Source of the DNA: Microthyrium microscopicum
Lineage: Eukaryota > Ascomycota > Dothideomycetes > Microthyriales > Microthyriaceae
DNA: 64,000 bases
Assembly: GCA_010405405.1 (NCBI GenBank)
Contig: MU004233.1
Coordinates: forward strand, 757,122-821,121
Reading direction: 5' to 3'
The first letter of the stretch is position 1. Each line of letters begins with the position of its first letter. A program made the position numbers and the translations under genes. Of the stretch, positions 33,778 to 47,272 are shown one piece after another. Under the pieces are notes generated by a model. The model saw nothing but the letters and a program-made list of their open reading frames with translations, had not been told where the DNA came from and did no database searches.

Positions 33778-35148
33778 CTAGTTGCCAGTCTCGCGGAGTA
33801 CACCCTTCCATTTGGTCATGTCGTACTGGGCACCAAAGCTTGGGCCAACTCCGCCGACTAGGACGAAGAGTGTGAGGAGGACCATTCCAAAGATGATGAT
33901 CTTGCGCATGACGGGCGCCCGGGAACCGTATTCAGCCCAGGAGCGTTGAGCATCGCCAAGATGGCCCTTGATCTTTTCTGCGCCGAGCTTGTAGTAGACC
34001 AGACCAACGAGGGCAATGGAGTAGCCGAATGCTTGAAGACCGGAGACTGGGTCGCCAAAGACGACCATGGAGGCAATGACAAGGAGAATATCCTTGAGGA
34101 CACCGGAGAGAGTCAGGACCAGGGCAGATGTCTTTCCAATCTGGAGGGATAAATTTAGTACTCTGTTCAGGGCATGCCGGGATGGCATAGGGGAATGGTG
34201 AAACATACCAAGAAGACGACAGCTAAGTTTAGCATGAATGCGACGCTTGCGTTGGCAAGTAAAGTCATAAGACCAAGATCATAAATCTTGGCCATCGAAA
34301 GCGATGGGACCTCGAGGAACAGAGCGACTGTGCCATTCATGACGGCACAGACTGGCGCAAAGTAGTATAGGGAGACCATTGGGTCCATCTTGAACTCTGC
34401 GCCATTGAGAAGCCGGTCGACCATTGCCAATCGGGTGGCTTCAAATGCAACTCCCAGAATGCAAAAGACGACACCAATCAAAACGAATTTGATCTCTCCA
34501 ATGGAAGCAATTATAACACCGACAACGATGACCATGATATTTCCTAATGTTCGAATATTCGGCTGAGCTGTTCCAAGGACCCAGGTGACGACAAGTGTAG
34601 CGGCGGGTGTCGTAGCCTAGAAAAGTTAGTATTCCCTGACCCTATCCAATGTAATACGGATACGGACCTTTAGCATCTGAATAAAAGCGACTGAAAGGTG
34701 GATATATGTCATGTTGCTGAACATCAAGCTCAAACTGAAAAAGACACCGATTGGGACAATTGCTCGGAGATAGACTCGTCCTGTCATGGGTACCTTCTTT
34801 CTCGAGTCGAGCATTGTTGTGAATTTAGCCATTGATTGTGTCATTATGGTTGCGAATATAAGATGCCATGTTGTAAGAGTAATGGGGAACTTGAAGTCTT
34901 TGGTGTGCAGTATCCATTTGTTGAAGATGATGACTGAAGAACTCAAGCCTATCCAGACGCTTTGAAAGTGTCAGAGGAGCCAATTGCAATAGAATTTCAT
35001 CCAGGAAGACTTACGCAATGTATACTGCGGCTGGAAGTGTGGGCTTTGCTGGAGGAGCGGCAGCTGTGGCCGGAACTGGAAGAGTTTGAGATGTTGATTC
35101 GGAGGACCGATCTTGCTCGCCCGACACGCGAACCTTTTCTTCTGACAT
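33778..35148 (-). CDS. Triose-phosphate/nucleotide-sugar transporter family (TPT/EamA) membrane protein
   Basis: Four exons (35015-35148, 34668-34959, 34209-34616, 33778-34140) give 398 residues. After a Ser/Pro/Ala-rich cytosolic leader of about 44 residues, the protein is almost entirely hydrophobic helices, about nine or ten. It shows hallmarks of the drug/metabolite transporter superfamily TPT branch: SSVIIFNKWILHTKDFKFPI in helix 1, TTWHLIF, and SNMTYIHLSVAFIQMLKATT bridging an exon junction. The second half contains EATRLAMVDRLL and the conserved KTSALVLTLSGVLKD. Such proteins exchange sugar phosphates or nucleotide sugars across Golgi/ER membranes; the substrate cannot be told from sequence. 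All three introns have consensus ends. Confidence 0.93.
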
Positions 35149-38100
35149 TGTGATAGATGGATATGATGCTCGTAGCAAGTAGGAGTATTAGAGGAGGAGG
35201 GAATTGGGTGCAAGACCCGTGGAGAGCGAGGAGGAAAGGTGGGCAGGAGAGTGGATACGATCGAAGGAGAGGGCTGGTGGAGGTGTCAAAAGAGGATGGA
35301 GGACGATTGCAGGCTCGAGGGTACCTGTGAGTTGAAGTTGAGAACAGAGGCACAGACACGGCGGCTCTGTTTGTAGTGCCAGGTTTTGTATTGGATTGTG
35401 GTGAAGGGCAGATATGGAGATGAAAGATAGATTGGAGAGAATAGATGAAAAAGGAGGATAGTGCTAAGTGTGGTTGGTGATTGTGGTCGATGGCAAGAGC
35501 AATGGCTTGGCGCCTCCTTCCTTTCAGGGACACCTGGGCACATTTCTAGATTTACAGGGATCTTCAATTTGCACTTTCAGTATTCAACGACTGCGACCGA
35601 CTCCAGAGTCCAGAGCACAGAAAGGGAAAGAACAAACCGTCATTTAGTCCATCTTCAGCAAGAACACTGCCAATCAAGGCAAGCGCTTGCAGCACACAAC
35701 AAGAAGTTGCAGTTGACTATTGATTGCTGCCATGTCAGTGGTTGCATCCCTATAAACTAGCCTTGATGCTTCGTACGCAGCTCCCGTTAGTCTCGTTAAC
35801 ATTGACATTCTCCCTACAACCAAGTTCCCATTGTTGAGAAACTGTAATTTTACATGTCGATAGCGTATCTTACTTTTGCCATCTTCAATTCTTCTATCTA
35901 GGTACGTTCTGGCCAGTCCATTGAACCAATAGTCGCCGTGCCTCAAGGCCAGATCGCACGCCTGCAGGTCACCATTCTCATACACTCCTCACCACTGCAC
36001 TCCCCAAGATCTGCACCTCTACTTTTACCTTTCATTATTCGAGCATCCCGAAACAGGCCAGGAACCTGGTTCAGCACGTCTTTCGCTGTTTAAAGGCAAG
36101 TGCTCCCCGTCTTATCCTTCCAACAATCCATGGGTTATTGGCTCAAGGCCAGCGCTCTGCTACAGCCCAACAGTGAACACCTTGCTCTCCATGGCTTATT
36201 GCTGCCCTTCACCCATGCCAAATGCTTCATTGTTCTCCCGTCAAATTGTAAATACTCTCCTGTAACTTTGTCACCTCACCGCCATGTTTCCAGTGTCGCG
36301 CAGTCACCAATTCTCCTCGTAAAAATCTCGCCCTTCCCGCCTAAAGTCCGTTCAGCGTCAGCTCTAAATATGCAGGTACTCCCGCACCCAGATCGATCCT
36401 CCTCCAACCAACCAACTCCCCTATTTATTCACATCGCCCGTCGATGAACTATCCCAGTCGGCCCAATAATCATGCACTTGTCAAAAATATACGATGCGGC
36501 TCTGTGTCCAAGCCACTTCCCAAATTAACCTTATCTGTCCACCCATCTAACCCGCCGATCATCGAAGCAGCATAATCATGTACGTCACCAACACATCGGA
36601 CTCCGAAGATGCATACGAAAACTTGGCGCAGAAAAAAAAGAAAGGTTCATGGTTGGCTCAAAGAAAGGGAAGAAAAGGAGGCGCACAGTTGAGATTGCCA
36701 TCTTTGCGCGGCTCGCAACGACGCCACGCGACGCTCCCGAGCGCTTGCCGCGGCCAAAAAAAAGGAATTGGCATCGTGAGATTATTGCGTGGCTAACCAC
36801 GGCGCCGGGAACAACCGAGAACTTTCTTGAGTTTTTTGGCACGTGGAAATTTTGCATCGTGGAATTGTGTAACTTCATTGATGTAACATAACGACGACAG
36901 CTATCGTTACTCCCAGCACCAGTGACTACCTATTCTAAGCTTGAATGATTTTCGCAAGCTATTGCGATAAATCCCAGTTGTGCCAAAGTTTCTTTGCACT
37001 AACAAATCACTGCTGCCTCAAACAGCAAGGAAATCACCAGTCCATGAGTACGCGAGACAGGCACATTTTCACATATATCCGAACGCTCGCTCCATCTCCA
37101 TCGTAATAACCCCCAGATCATGTCAACAACGTGGGAAATACCCAACTAGCAGGGACCCCTTTCAGGCCCCCAAAATCTCACCCTCCCAAACCTCCCAACG
37201 ACAACTCCAAGTCTTCAACAAGCAATCTTTCCGTGGACTATTAAGCATAGTTAGCAGCAACAGTTCTCCGCAAGAACCACCAACTCGGGCTTGCAAACAA
37301 TGTATAGGTTCCTTTTATACATACACACATCTTGTTATAGAGGAAGGTTGATGCCAAGACGCACAGGTCTCACGTCTGCTGCAGAGCGTCGATCATTGAA
37401 TGGGTGACTGGGAAATTTGTGTTTGGGTAGAACGCGCCGAGGAATGTTTCGTGTCGTTGTTTGTGGGTAGGGTTTATTGCTGACATTTAAGCATACATTG
37501 TATGGAGCTTTGGATGCTAGACTGGTCGCTTTATATTGGTTGTCTCTCCTTGGGAACTCCATTATAGTAAATGGCGATCAATTACCTAGCACGCAAAATT
37601 TTTTTAGTAAAAGAAGAATGATCTTGGAAGCTTACTGCAATCAATGCCAATAGATGTTCCGTACTGTTAGAAAGAAGATACCATCGCAATCCACGAGGAG
37701 CAGGGAACAATTTGAAGGCTTCCTGCATCAATCCTCTGATACCTTTGTCAACTTAGTACATAGAAAAAGTTTACTATGCATTGCTCAGCATCTGATACCG
37801 CAGCAAATGTTGACTACAATATGGCAAACAGAGCAAGTGCACTTTTGGTGTGTGCTTGAGAAAGGGGATACTAAGAATAGACAGATTCACATATCACGAA
37901 TGATAGCGGATAGCATCACATTATAACAAGCCATTGAAAGGGCAAAATATGTTCATTTGACACCGTGAGCAGACAGTACCTACTAATATAGCAATTCCTC
38001 CTCTTAGCCTGCACAGGGACCACTTCCCAACACCACTTCCACGGCCTCTCCCTCGAACCAGTCCATCGGTCCCTGTACTCGAACATATCTATCTGTACGT

Positions 38101-38309
38101 GAAAAGCATAAAGGCAAAATTACCAAGCATTGCAACATTGCTCAGATCCGATCCGCTTGAAAACCTCCCAAGACCCGCTAGGAAATTTTGTGCACTTCTC
38201 GTATACTCATCATGTCGTGGTTGTTTGTCTTACCGAAAATCCGTTCTCGTCCTTGCTGATACTCGTACAGTCACTTACTTCACCGCCAACCATCGACTAC
38301 CAGGAAAAC
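35149..38309. other. Long intergenic region
   Basis: 3.2 kb between two leftward genes. The part next to 35148 is purine-rich on the + strand, as expected of a pyrimidine-rich promoter/leader of the transporter. No open frame with recognisable protein features is present. Long 5' leader or non-coding transcripts are possible but not shown by sequence. Confidence 0.5.
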
Positions 38310-40445
38310 CTAGTAATCGGTGCCGTCCATGGCCCACATCTTGAAAGCATCATCTTGATCGTGAAAAGACACCATATCGCTCTTGAGATAATCGACACCT
38401 CCGAAAGCAGCGAGCCCAGCTTCACTCGTAGCGAAACTCATGCTCAAGCCACTATCGTCGGCGGAGCTGACATGTAGACAAAGGTCATCAAAGATGCTGG
38501 GCGCGCAAGTGTCCTGTTCCGGCATCGTCGATGTTGATGCGCAGAGAGGCGAGGTGGGCGGATCCATATCCGAGGAGCCCGAGTGCGGCTCGTTGGCCAC
38601 GAGAGGTGGTGGCGAGGGGAGGATGGGTGAGGTTGGTGACATGGAGCCGGAGGGTGAGGCGGCGAGGTTGGAGTAGTCGAGGCCGCTGTTGCTGAGCGGG
38701 TACATGTGGTCCATTGAGGTGCTGGTTGTGGCGGCGTGCATGTCGTAGGTGGTGATAGGTGGGGAGTGGTGGGTTAGTGATGGGTCGAGCCTGGAGGTGT
38801 GGTTAGTCCGTTGTTGGTAGTGGGTGGGGGAGTAGTGGTCGTACCCAAAGTTGTCAATCTCGTCGTCTTCTGGCAAATCTACTAGCTTGGTGGAGTCTGT
38901 CGTCTGGAAGTCGTCCCGGTGGGCTGGTGGACTTGGGCTGTCTTCTGCACCGCTGACTGCGTGGTCGCTGTCGCTGCTGTCGCTGAGTGCTCGGCCGCGG
39001 GTCTTTTGTGCTTTCTCGAGACGTCCGTCCATGTCGGGTCTCAATTTGCGTGGTCGACCGCGTTTGCTTTGCTTGCGGACGGCGTCTGGGAATGCACCAA
39101 CGCACATGCCGCGTTGTCTATGCCGAGTGAGGGCATCTTGACGGGCAAAGCCACCACCGCAAGGACAGCGGTAAGGCTTGTTGCCTGTGTGAATCTTGGC
39201 GTGGCGTTTGAGATCGTGTTGTCGAACGAAGCATTTGCCGCAGTGGTTGCACCGATATTGACGGTCACCCAAGTGAGTTTGTACATGCGAGCGGATGTTT
39301 TCACGGCGTCCGAAAGTTTTGGCATCACAGCCTGGGAACAAACACGTCCATCGATGAGTTAGTGGGTCTTGTGATGAGATGTAGTTTTGAATCTCTTCTT
39401 GGCTGATACCGGTTTCTTCAATCGTGCCGCCGTCGATATTCAGATCCGCGATTGAAACAGCTCGCGGTGAATGCGAGGGAGAGTCGTGGTCGTGGTCATG
39501 ATGGAATGGGGCTTCGACATCAGTGAGTGTTGTTTGTGAAGAGAAGATCATCGAGTCGTTGAGAGCAAAGGATGGCGTGATGTTTTCGACTGGGATGAAT
39601 GATTTGATGGATGGTGCGGTGGGAGAGCATGATGTTGAGTGGCTTGGTGATGAATAGAAGGAAGATTCATATGCCCTTTCGTTTTCTATTGTTTGTGGAT
39701 CGAACTTGAGGTCTTGACGGTCAAAGAGTGGGTCAAGAGCTAGTTCGGTATTGTCAAATTGTAATGGGATGGGTGATACATCCACGTTGTCTCCGGCTGC
39801 GAGAGAGGCACGTTTTTGAGGCGTTGCAACCGGTGTTGGTAATATATTGATATGTACTTCAGCAATGCTTCCATACACCGACTTGATATGTCGTTCTAGC
39901 TCGTCAATCTGTTGTTGTGTAGGTTGAGCTGAGAGCTGTTGTGCCGGTGTTAGTGGAGGAGCTGATATTGGTCCATGCCCAAAATGAGGATTGGGCGTGG
40001 AGGAATGAGGAGAGTGGTTTTCATGAGAGAGATGATATTGCATATGAGGAGGAAAGTCTTGCGTCTGGAGTCCTAATCCTTGAGGATGGAATTGGTGTTG
40101 GAACTGATGGTGGTGTCCCGGCTGTGCCAGGCTTGGTTGCGTTACTGCGGTGTGGTGATACTGTAGAGGTTGTCCTGCATGGTTAGTGTGGTTGCTGTGG
40201 TTAGTACTTACCGATATATCATCCTGTGATATGGGTCCTAGTGTTGGTGTTAACTTGGATGGTTGGTATAATCGGGGCTGGTCCAGTGAGAGTCCTCGGC
40301 GATGGCCTCGGTGACTGTTTGCTCTTTGGATTCCAGCGGCAGCAGGAGCCTTTCTTAATTGTCCGACTTCAATGTTTGGTGTTGAGTTTTGTCGGCGATG
40401 GGCCCGTCTCCGGGTTTCTATCGCTGAAGTCGGTTGGGACAGCAT
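38310..40445 (-). CDS. C2H2 zinc-finger transcription regulator of the ACE1/SltA (StzA) family
   Basis: A 711-residue frame from the first ATG (40445). Three C2H2 fingers lie at about 365-450: CLFPGCDAKTFGRRENIRSH, then YRCNHCGKCFVRQHDLKRHA, then an atypical YRCPCGGGFARQDALTRH. An AT-hook-like KRGRPRK follows. The region before the fingers is Gln/His/Pro-rich and contains NITPSF and Ser/Asp patches; the tail is Ser/Pro-rich. In Trichoderma ACE1 represses cellulase and xylanase genes. In Aspergillus the SltA orthologue governs cation and alkaline-pH tolerance. Nuclear DNA binding is expected. A splice acceptor (CTATAG) at 40494 implies a 5' UTR intron ending just upstream. Length matches the family. 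Confidence 0.93.
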   Translation of the reverse strand: MLSQPTSAIETRRRAHRRQNSTPNIEVGQLRKAPAAAGIQRANSHRGHRRGLSLDQPRLYQPSKLTPTLGPISQDDISVSTNHSNHTNHAGQPLQYHHTAVTQPSLAQPGHHHQFQHQFHPQGLGLQTQDFPPHMQYHLSHENHSPHSSTPNPHFGHGPISAPPLTPAQQLSAQPTQQQIDELERHIKSVYGSIAEVHINILPTPVATPQKRASLAAGDNVDVSPIPLQFDNTELALDPLFDRQDLKFDPQTIENERAYESSFYSSPSHSTSCSPTAPSIKSFIPVENITPSFALNDSMIFSSQTTLTDVEAPFHHDHDHDSPSHSPRAVSIADLNIDGGTIEETGISQEEIQNYISSQDPLTHRWTCLFPGCDAKTFGRRENIRSHVQTHLGDRQYRCNHCGKCFVRQHDLKRHAKIHTGNKPYRCPCGGGFARQDALTRHRQRGMCVGAFPDAVRKQSKRGRPRKLRPDMDGRLEKAQKTRGRALSDSSDSDHAVSGAEDSPSPPAHRDDFQTTDSTKLVDLPEDDEIDNFGYDHYSPTHYQQRTNHTSRLDPSLTHHSPPITTYDMHAATTSTSMDHMYPLSNSGLDYSNLAASPSGSMSPTSPILPSPPPLVANEPHSGSSDMDPPTSPLCASTSTMPEQDTCAPSIFDDLCLHVSSADDSGLSMSFATSEAGLAAFGGVDYLKSDMVSFHDQDDAFKMWAMDGTDY

Positions 40446-41914
<1,469 letters not shown>

Positions 41915-42632
41915 GCTCGAAAAAGTGTCCAGCTGAGCTTATAGGCTTTTTGACGAGGCATTTATGTAGTTATATGGCCTCTGTCTAGCTCCGAATGAAA
42001 ATTCTGAAACCAAAATTTTCCATTTCTTCGTGTTTTCTACTATTCTGTGCTTTTCCCATCGATGTCGATGGCTACCATTATTATCTCTTCTCAATAGAAG
42101 AGGCTTTAACTCCCATCTCATGCGATGAGGCCGCCAGGTTTTGTGTCATCGCGTTACATTTCTTGCTAATTCTCTATTTTAGTAGTTCTATTTGGTAGAT
42201 TTATGCGATTTGACCGATGGACAAAAAACCCGACGAACGACCATCAAGTGCGTTGGCTCTCATCTGCTGCGGTCCGTCAGCGAGTGCGTTGGCTCCCATC
42301 TGCTGCGGTCCGTCAGCGAGTGCTTTGGGGCCCATCTGCTGGGTAGACTTTCAAATGGACCTAACGACTACGATGGGAAATATAGCACCTTCTATTCAAA
42401 GAACTTGGTAGGAGCCATCGGCATTGGTGGGAAGTAGCCAACAATTTTACCAATCTGTTGCCTTTTCACCTCCTCGATATTTTCTCCTTCGAAGTCAAGC
42501 ACCTTCGACCGTCAAGCACTCATATTTTACGAGTATTCGCTCCTGCTCAACAATAAATCATCCCGCCTGTCATAACCCAATCTTCCTCGCCCAACAGCAA
42601 CCGATCCAGAATAACTGATTTCACATGAGAAC
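41915..42632. other. Intergenic stretch with tandem repeat
   Basis: 3' flank of the ubiquitin-S27a gene, then a 36-bp tandem repeat (separate entry), then the leader of the F-box gene. A 64-codon ATG frame (42217-42411) runs through the repeat but shows no known features. Confidence 0.5.
42248..42343. repeat. 36-bp tandem repeat, about 2.7 copies
   Basis: Units at 42248-42283 and 42284-42319 differ at one base; a third, diverged partial unit runs 42320 to about 42343. The core word is ATCTGCTGCGGTCCGTCAGC. The 36-base length keeps the reading frame, so the 64-codon frame across it encodes a 12-residue repeat (with ICCGPSAS). Confidence 0.85.
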
Positions 42633-44399
42633 ATGGCGCAGCTAAATCGTATCGAAAACCCATTTTATCTTAAAGCGCCATGGGAACGCCGGAGACGTTC
42701 GATCTGTAGCAAATCGCCGTCGCAGGTACTCGCAGCGGTAACTCCATCCGCCTACTTTTCCAGACCTCCCGCGGCCCAGAATCAGCCTCCGCCCTCTGTC
42801 ATCAATCTCGACACTCATAGCGATTATCAAAAAAGTCTGAACAAGATGCCGGCTGAGATTATCCTGTTAATTGCTTCATTCCTTGACGCGAAAGACTTCA
42901 TTGCGCTGCGCACAGGTAAGCTGCATTTAGTGTGGTGTTTCAATATACTGATTCTTTCACAGCAAGTAAGCGCTACCAAGAAATTCTGCTCGAAGATTTC
43001 ATTACTAGGTTCTGGACTTTTCGAAGATCGCCGCATGACGGAATCCGAACATTGGTTGTTGAGCCAAGCACTTCCCGTGCTTCACTCTATAGATGGATTC
43101 ATCTTCTCAAGAACGAAGTATTCGCCTCCAGAGTCCTCTATATGGATGTTTATCAGATCTTTTTCGCACCAGCGGACATCGTTACCGGTATCTTCCTCAA
43201 ATCCCTTACTCCTGATTGTGTTGTCCGTTGCTAACAATAACTAAGATCGCTGGCAACCAGTCGAGAGCAAACGGCTTAACAAAATTGTACGAGCCTGGCG
43301 AAAGGGATTACGGAATGGTCCTAAGCTTGACCACCGTAGGTCAAAAGTGTATCTCTGGCACCCACTTGTTCTATTGATTCAATCTCTGCCAAATTTGGAA
43401 GAGCTGAGAATCGAGACCATCCTCATCAAGAGTTTGACAGAAATCATCTTTCAAATCCCGAAGGATGATACAAACTCGGTTTTGGAACAACAAGGCCGTC
43501 GAAACTGCCTCTCCCTTTTTATCTTGAAGTCGCTCAATCTTGTGAAGGGCAAAAAGATTAGGGTGCTGGCCTACCAGAATAGCTTCAGTAAGATCGAATT
43601 TCGTCATTTTGGAAATCGCACCGGTGTGCCATGGGTCGATAAGGCATCAGATGCCAATCATTGCATTACTTCGCTCTCCTTGGGACTCGCCGATCTTGGT
43701 AAGAATTGCTTATGGTTTTCACCACGCAGTACATCTTTCATCAAGTACCTACAAAGCTTACGCAGCTTGAAAGAACTCTATCTCGCAGGTCCCTATCCAA
43801 AGCAAGAAGAATATGTCAGACTTATGCAGTCTTATCCATCCATGAACACTCGTCTGTTCTTTTCAAAGGTGTATTTGAACACGATGAAACGCGCAAAGAA
43901 CTGGGACCACATTTTGAATGATGTATATCTGCCAACGCTCATTCGCTTCGAGCTTCGGGGTCTCCACAACATCGGTGCAAGTTCAATAGCCCAATTCTTG
44001 CTACGGCACAAGCATGTTGAAACAATTCGTCTTTCTCAAATCAGCCTGTTGCCAACGACTCAACCTCCTGATCAGGTCCCTCCCGGGACGAACTTGCTCG
44101 TTCTAGCGCAGGAACACTTGATGCATGTCATTCGCGACAACAGTCTTCCCAATGTTGTTGACATTCACTGTCCTGAGACTGATGTTTTCTTTGGGCTGTA
44201 CTATCGCCGTGAGAAGGGTTTTCAGGTGATGCATTTCCACCGCGCGAATAAGGACCGCGCAGCTATAGAGAAATGGTCGGATAGTACGTTTCAAGCTTTC
44301 TATGAAGAGAAACTTAAAGAGGAGGCAGGTGCACTGGTGGATGGTCTGAAGGTGATGGCATTGAATGACTACGAGTCAGACGGAAGTACTGTTTCATGA
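42633..44399 (+). CDS. F-box protein (family copy A)
   Basis: Three exons (42633-42915, 42963-43187, 43246-44399) give 553 residues. A Cys-poor leader of about 65 residues precedes the F-box (MPAEIILLIASFLDAKDFIALR, about 71-92). A long region with spaced Leu-rich strands follows (LIQSLPNLEELRIETILI, YLQSLRSLKELYLAG, LPTLIRFELRGLHNIGAS). The C-terminal WSDSTFQAFYEEKLKEEAG is shared with the copy at 47273-49669. The F-box would recruit Skp1/Cul1; the Leu-rich part would select substrate. It lies tail to tail with copy B, with only about 90 bases between stop codons. The target is unknown. Confidence 0.87.
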
Positions 44400-44490
44400 G
44401 TCTGGAAGATTCAAAATGGATGATCTTCTTTTGACTCTCGACAGTACCACTGCAATCGAATAATTTGCACCAAGCAGAAAATAAATCCTC

Positions 44491-46361
44491 CTAGATATCC
44501 ATAATCTGGCTCTTGACCCATTGTTCTGCGACACCATTACCCTCGTCCAAATTATACAGTGAGATCGCTTGCCGCCCATTTTCGCGCCGAAAACATAATT
44601 CTGTCAAAGGGTCTGTATCTCGAGAGGTCATTCGGTGCGACGTCTTTTTTCCTGTTATATTGATAGCCTCTCTAATCGATATGTTGACTGATTGTGATGC
44701 GAGTGCAGGCTGGATTAGTGTCGCATCCGCTGGTGGAAGAGCCGCTTGTAAGACTATCCGCGAGAAGTATATAGTCTGAATTCATTAGTTGACGGTTCTG
44801 TCCTGATGTGACCAAGGGGGTGTGACTCACTGCAACGCTCTTATGGCGCTCAAGAAACCGCGCAACTAGTTCCATTTTCAAGCCAAATACGTTATGAATC
44901 TCTAGATGATTGAGATATGGCAACCTCAGACTGAGTAAAACTCCGTTCCACGTCTCAGCTCGCAGTAGTTTTGACGCTATCTCAGGCTCTTTCAGAGCCT
45001 CACTTCCCATGATGGACATACGGAAAATGACTTCGGCCATGAACCAGTTCGAAGCACCCTCACCGGTAAGGTAAAGCTTTCGTAGCCCTCTTAGACTCTC
45101 CAGGTATGTGATGGTTGACAAAGTGCCCCAAGGAAAGGAGGGTATGGGATAATGAGTTTCTGGATCGACCAGAGTTAAAGAGAGCGAGGAGATACTATTG
45201 CCGCAGGAAATGCCGCTTCGCCAGTTTCCTGCGGCAATGTCGAGTGCATGAAATATTATTGCATGATAAACTAGGTTGTTATGTTAGTAAGACTTTTCGG
45301 AAGCTTGGGAAGACAAAACAGATAGTATGCTCCCGCAGTCACTAAATGATTACACTGGCTACCGTGCTCGAATCATATGGAGCAGGCCAAATATCTCATC
45401 AAGCATGATTAGAGTAAGGTTCTGAATACGTACCACCTGCTGGGTCTGCAATCACTTTTAGATCCTTTTTACGAACGAAGCTTAGCAGTGCAAGAGTGAC
45501 TCCTAGCGAGTCGATGGTATAGGCGTTGCAGGTCGTGTTGCAAAGTTCGTAGTCGAGAAAACGCTCTGGGTGAACTATGGTCTTATTCTGCATAAGGATC
45601 GTCCTGATTGTGATTTCTTTAACATTGGGAAGACTTTGGATCAACTTCACCAGTGGGTGGCCATCCCACATCGCATGTTGATACTGCTTCAAGCCTGAAA
45701 GCTTGGAAGCTATCCCTCGGAGCCGCTTATTGTGTACTATCAGCGTCTGGTTCACAATTGGGGAGCTTTCAAGCATGAGCACAACATGGATATCCACAGC
45801 GTAAACTTTCGGTGCGTAACGCTTATCGTTGGCCAAATGTGACCATTGTTCGCACGATTCTTTCGATAATCTAGATTTCGTTAGTTTAACGCTGTCATAG
45901 TATGCGCTAATGAGTTTTACGAAATCACAACATGCTATGATTCCACCGCAAGGTGTCTTTATACTGCGGCGGTCACTTACCCAGGCTCGAAAACTAGACC
46001 TTTTTGTCCTTCAACCTCGCGGGTTTTCCAGAATCGAGGAATGGAATCGTGGTGGAAGATATCGGCATATCGCGTACTACCTGGAGATAAGGGATTAGCC
46101 ATGAGTCAAAGTAATACTTAGCTCTCTAATGCTAACATGGGCATCAAAGAAGTGTCTAAGCTTGATTGACTTACTCGAACGGAGTGCGATGAAGCTTTTA
46201 TCATCCAGATGTTCTCCAACAATCAGAACGATCTCTGTGGGCAACACATTCAGACTGCGCCGCATGTTTCTGAAGGCTTTACGCTCGCGTTTGAGTTCTA
46301 AGGCCTCTGCTCGAGCCTGGGACCGTCGAGCCAGCTCAAAAAGAGAACATGCGTAGCGCAT
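44491..46361 (-). CDS. F-box protein (family copy B)
   Basis: Five exons (46175-46361, 45981-46080, 45434-45870, 44831-45270, 44491-44775) give 482 residues. The F-box is in exon 1 (LNVLPTEIVLIVGEHLDDKS, about residues 38-57). Blocks shared with copy A follow in order: HPLVKLIQSLPNVKEITIRT, YLESLRGLRKLYLTG, LPYLNHLEIHNVFGLKMELV, ATIYFSRIVLQAALPP and a C-terminal GNGVAEQWVKSQIMDI. All junctions keep frame. At the third exon end, two donors (GTGGTA or GTACGT) fit equally and change the protein by one residue. More introns than copy A suggests either intron loss in A or insertion in B. It is inverted relative to copy A. Target unknown. Confidence 0.8.
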
Positions 46362-47272
46362 TTCGAGACAGGTGATGCAGGGCGGCTGCTGGCGACAGAT
46401 GTGTTGAAAAGGAACTCGGAAGAGGTCTTCTGAGATCTAAAATCTCATGACATTCGACGACTTAAGGCTCAAATTTTCAGGCAACACCTCCTGAAAGTTG
46501 CACACTGAGAATATTTGAGTTTGGTGGGAGCCACGTCCTTGTGAGTGACTAAATACTAGAAAGTAATTACAGGTCGAACTAGGCCAAGTCTCCCAGACAT
46601 TCATTCCCTCATTTTCATACTTCGAGTGACCTAGCAACGTCAGAACGGAATATGGTTTTCGATCTTATATTATGTATTTTCAGTGCAGTGGTGTACCTAA
46701 AGATAAGTCTGAGCGCACATGTCGTGACATACCACATTGGCACATAGGTCCATAACACGAAATGCCTGTTCTCACCTTCTGGAAAACATCAAGTTGTAAA
46801 GTCGAAATCGGTTATGGAAAACATTGAATCTGTCACCTAGTTGAACTTCATTCGATCTGGATTGTGTAAGAGAAGATAATGATCCTGTTTGGCCTTTGTC
46901 CTTGATCAGCAAACTCATTTCTACACTGGCATAACACTCAAAACCTGCTCCAAGCATACAGCTATGAAACGATTGGAAACAAAGGCTCGCTCTGAGATGA
47001 CCGAAAACTTCTGATTCTTAGAACACGCTTACACCTAACCTGCTCTAGTAATCATGCAGTGTCTGACCTCTTGGGCTTGCACAAGCAGCATAACCAAGCT
47101 TTGCAATTCACCTTTACAAGTGATATACACCTGCAGTGTTCCCTTGAATCATTATCCGTTCTTTCCCAAGTCAATAAATCATCTTGGCTCCACGACTTCA
47201 GTGCTTCCTGCTTCTTCCTCTCTGCAGACCCCATCCTATCCATCCTACCCATCCATCGCCATAAAACTTACA
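46362..47272. other. Intergenic stretch between divergent F-box copies
   Basis: About 900 bases between the starts of copy B (leftward) and the decayed copy C (rightward). No gene or repeat is visible. Confidence 0.5.

Noticed and set aside
42192-42437. Alternative frame through the 36-bp repeat
   Set aside because: Begins at TTG. The 64-codon frame with a real ATG is the better candidate, and neither is established as a gene.
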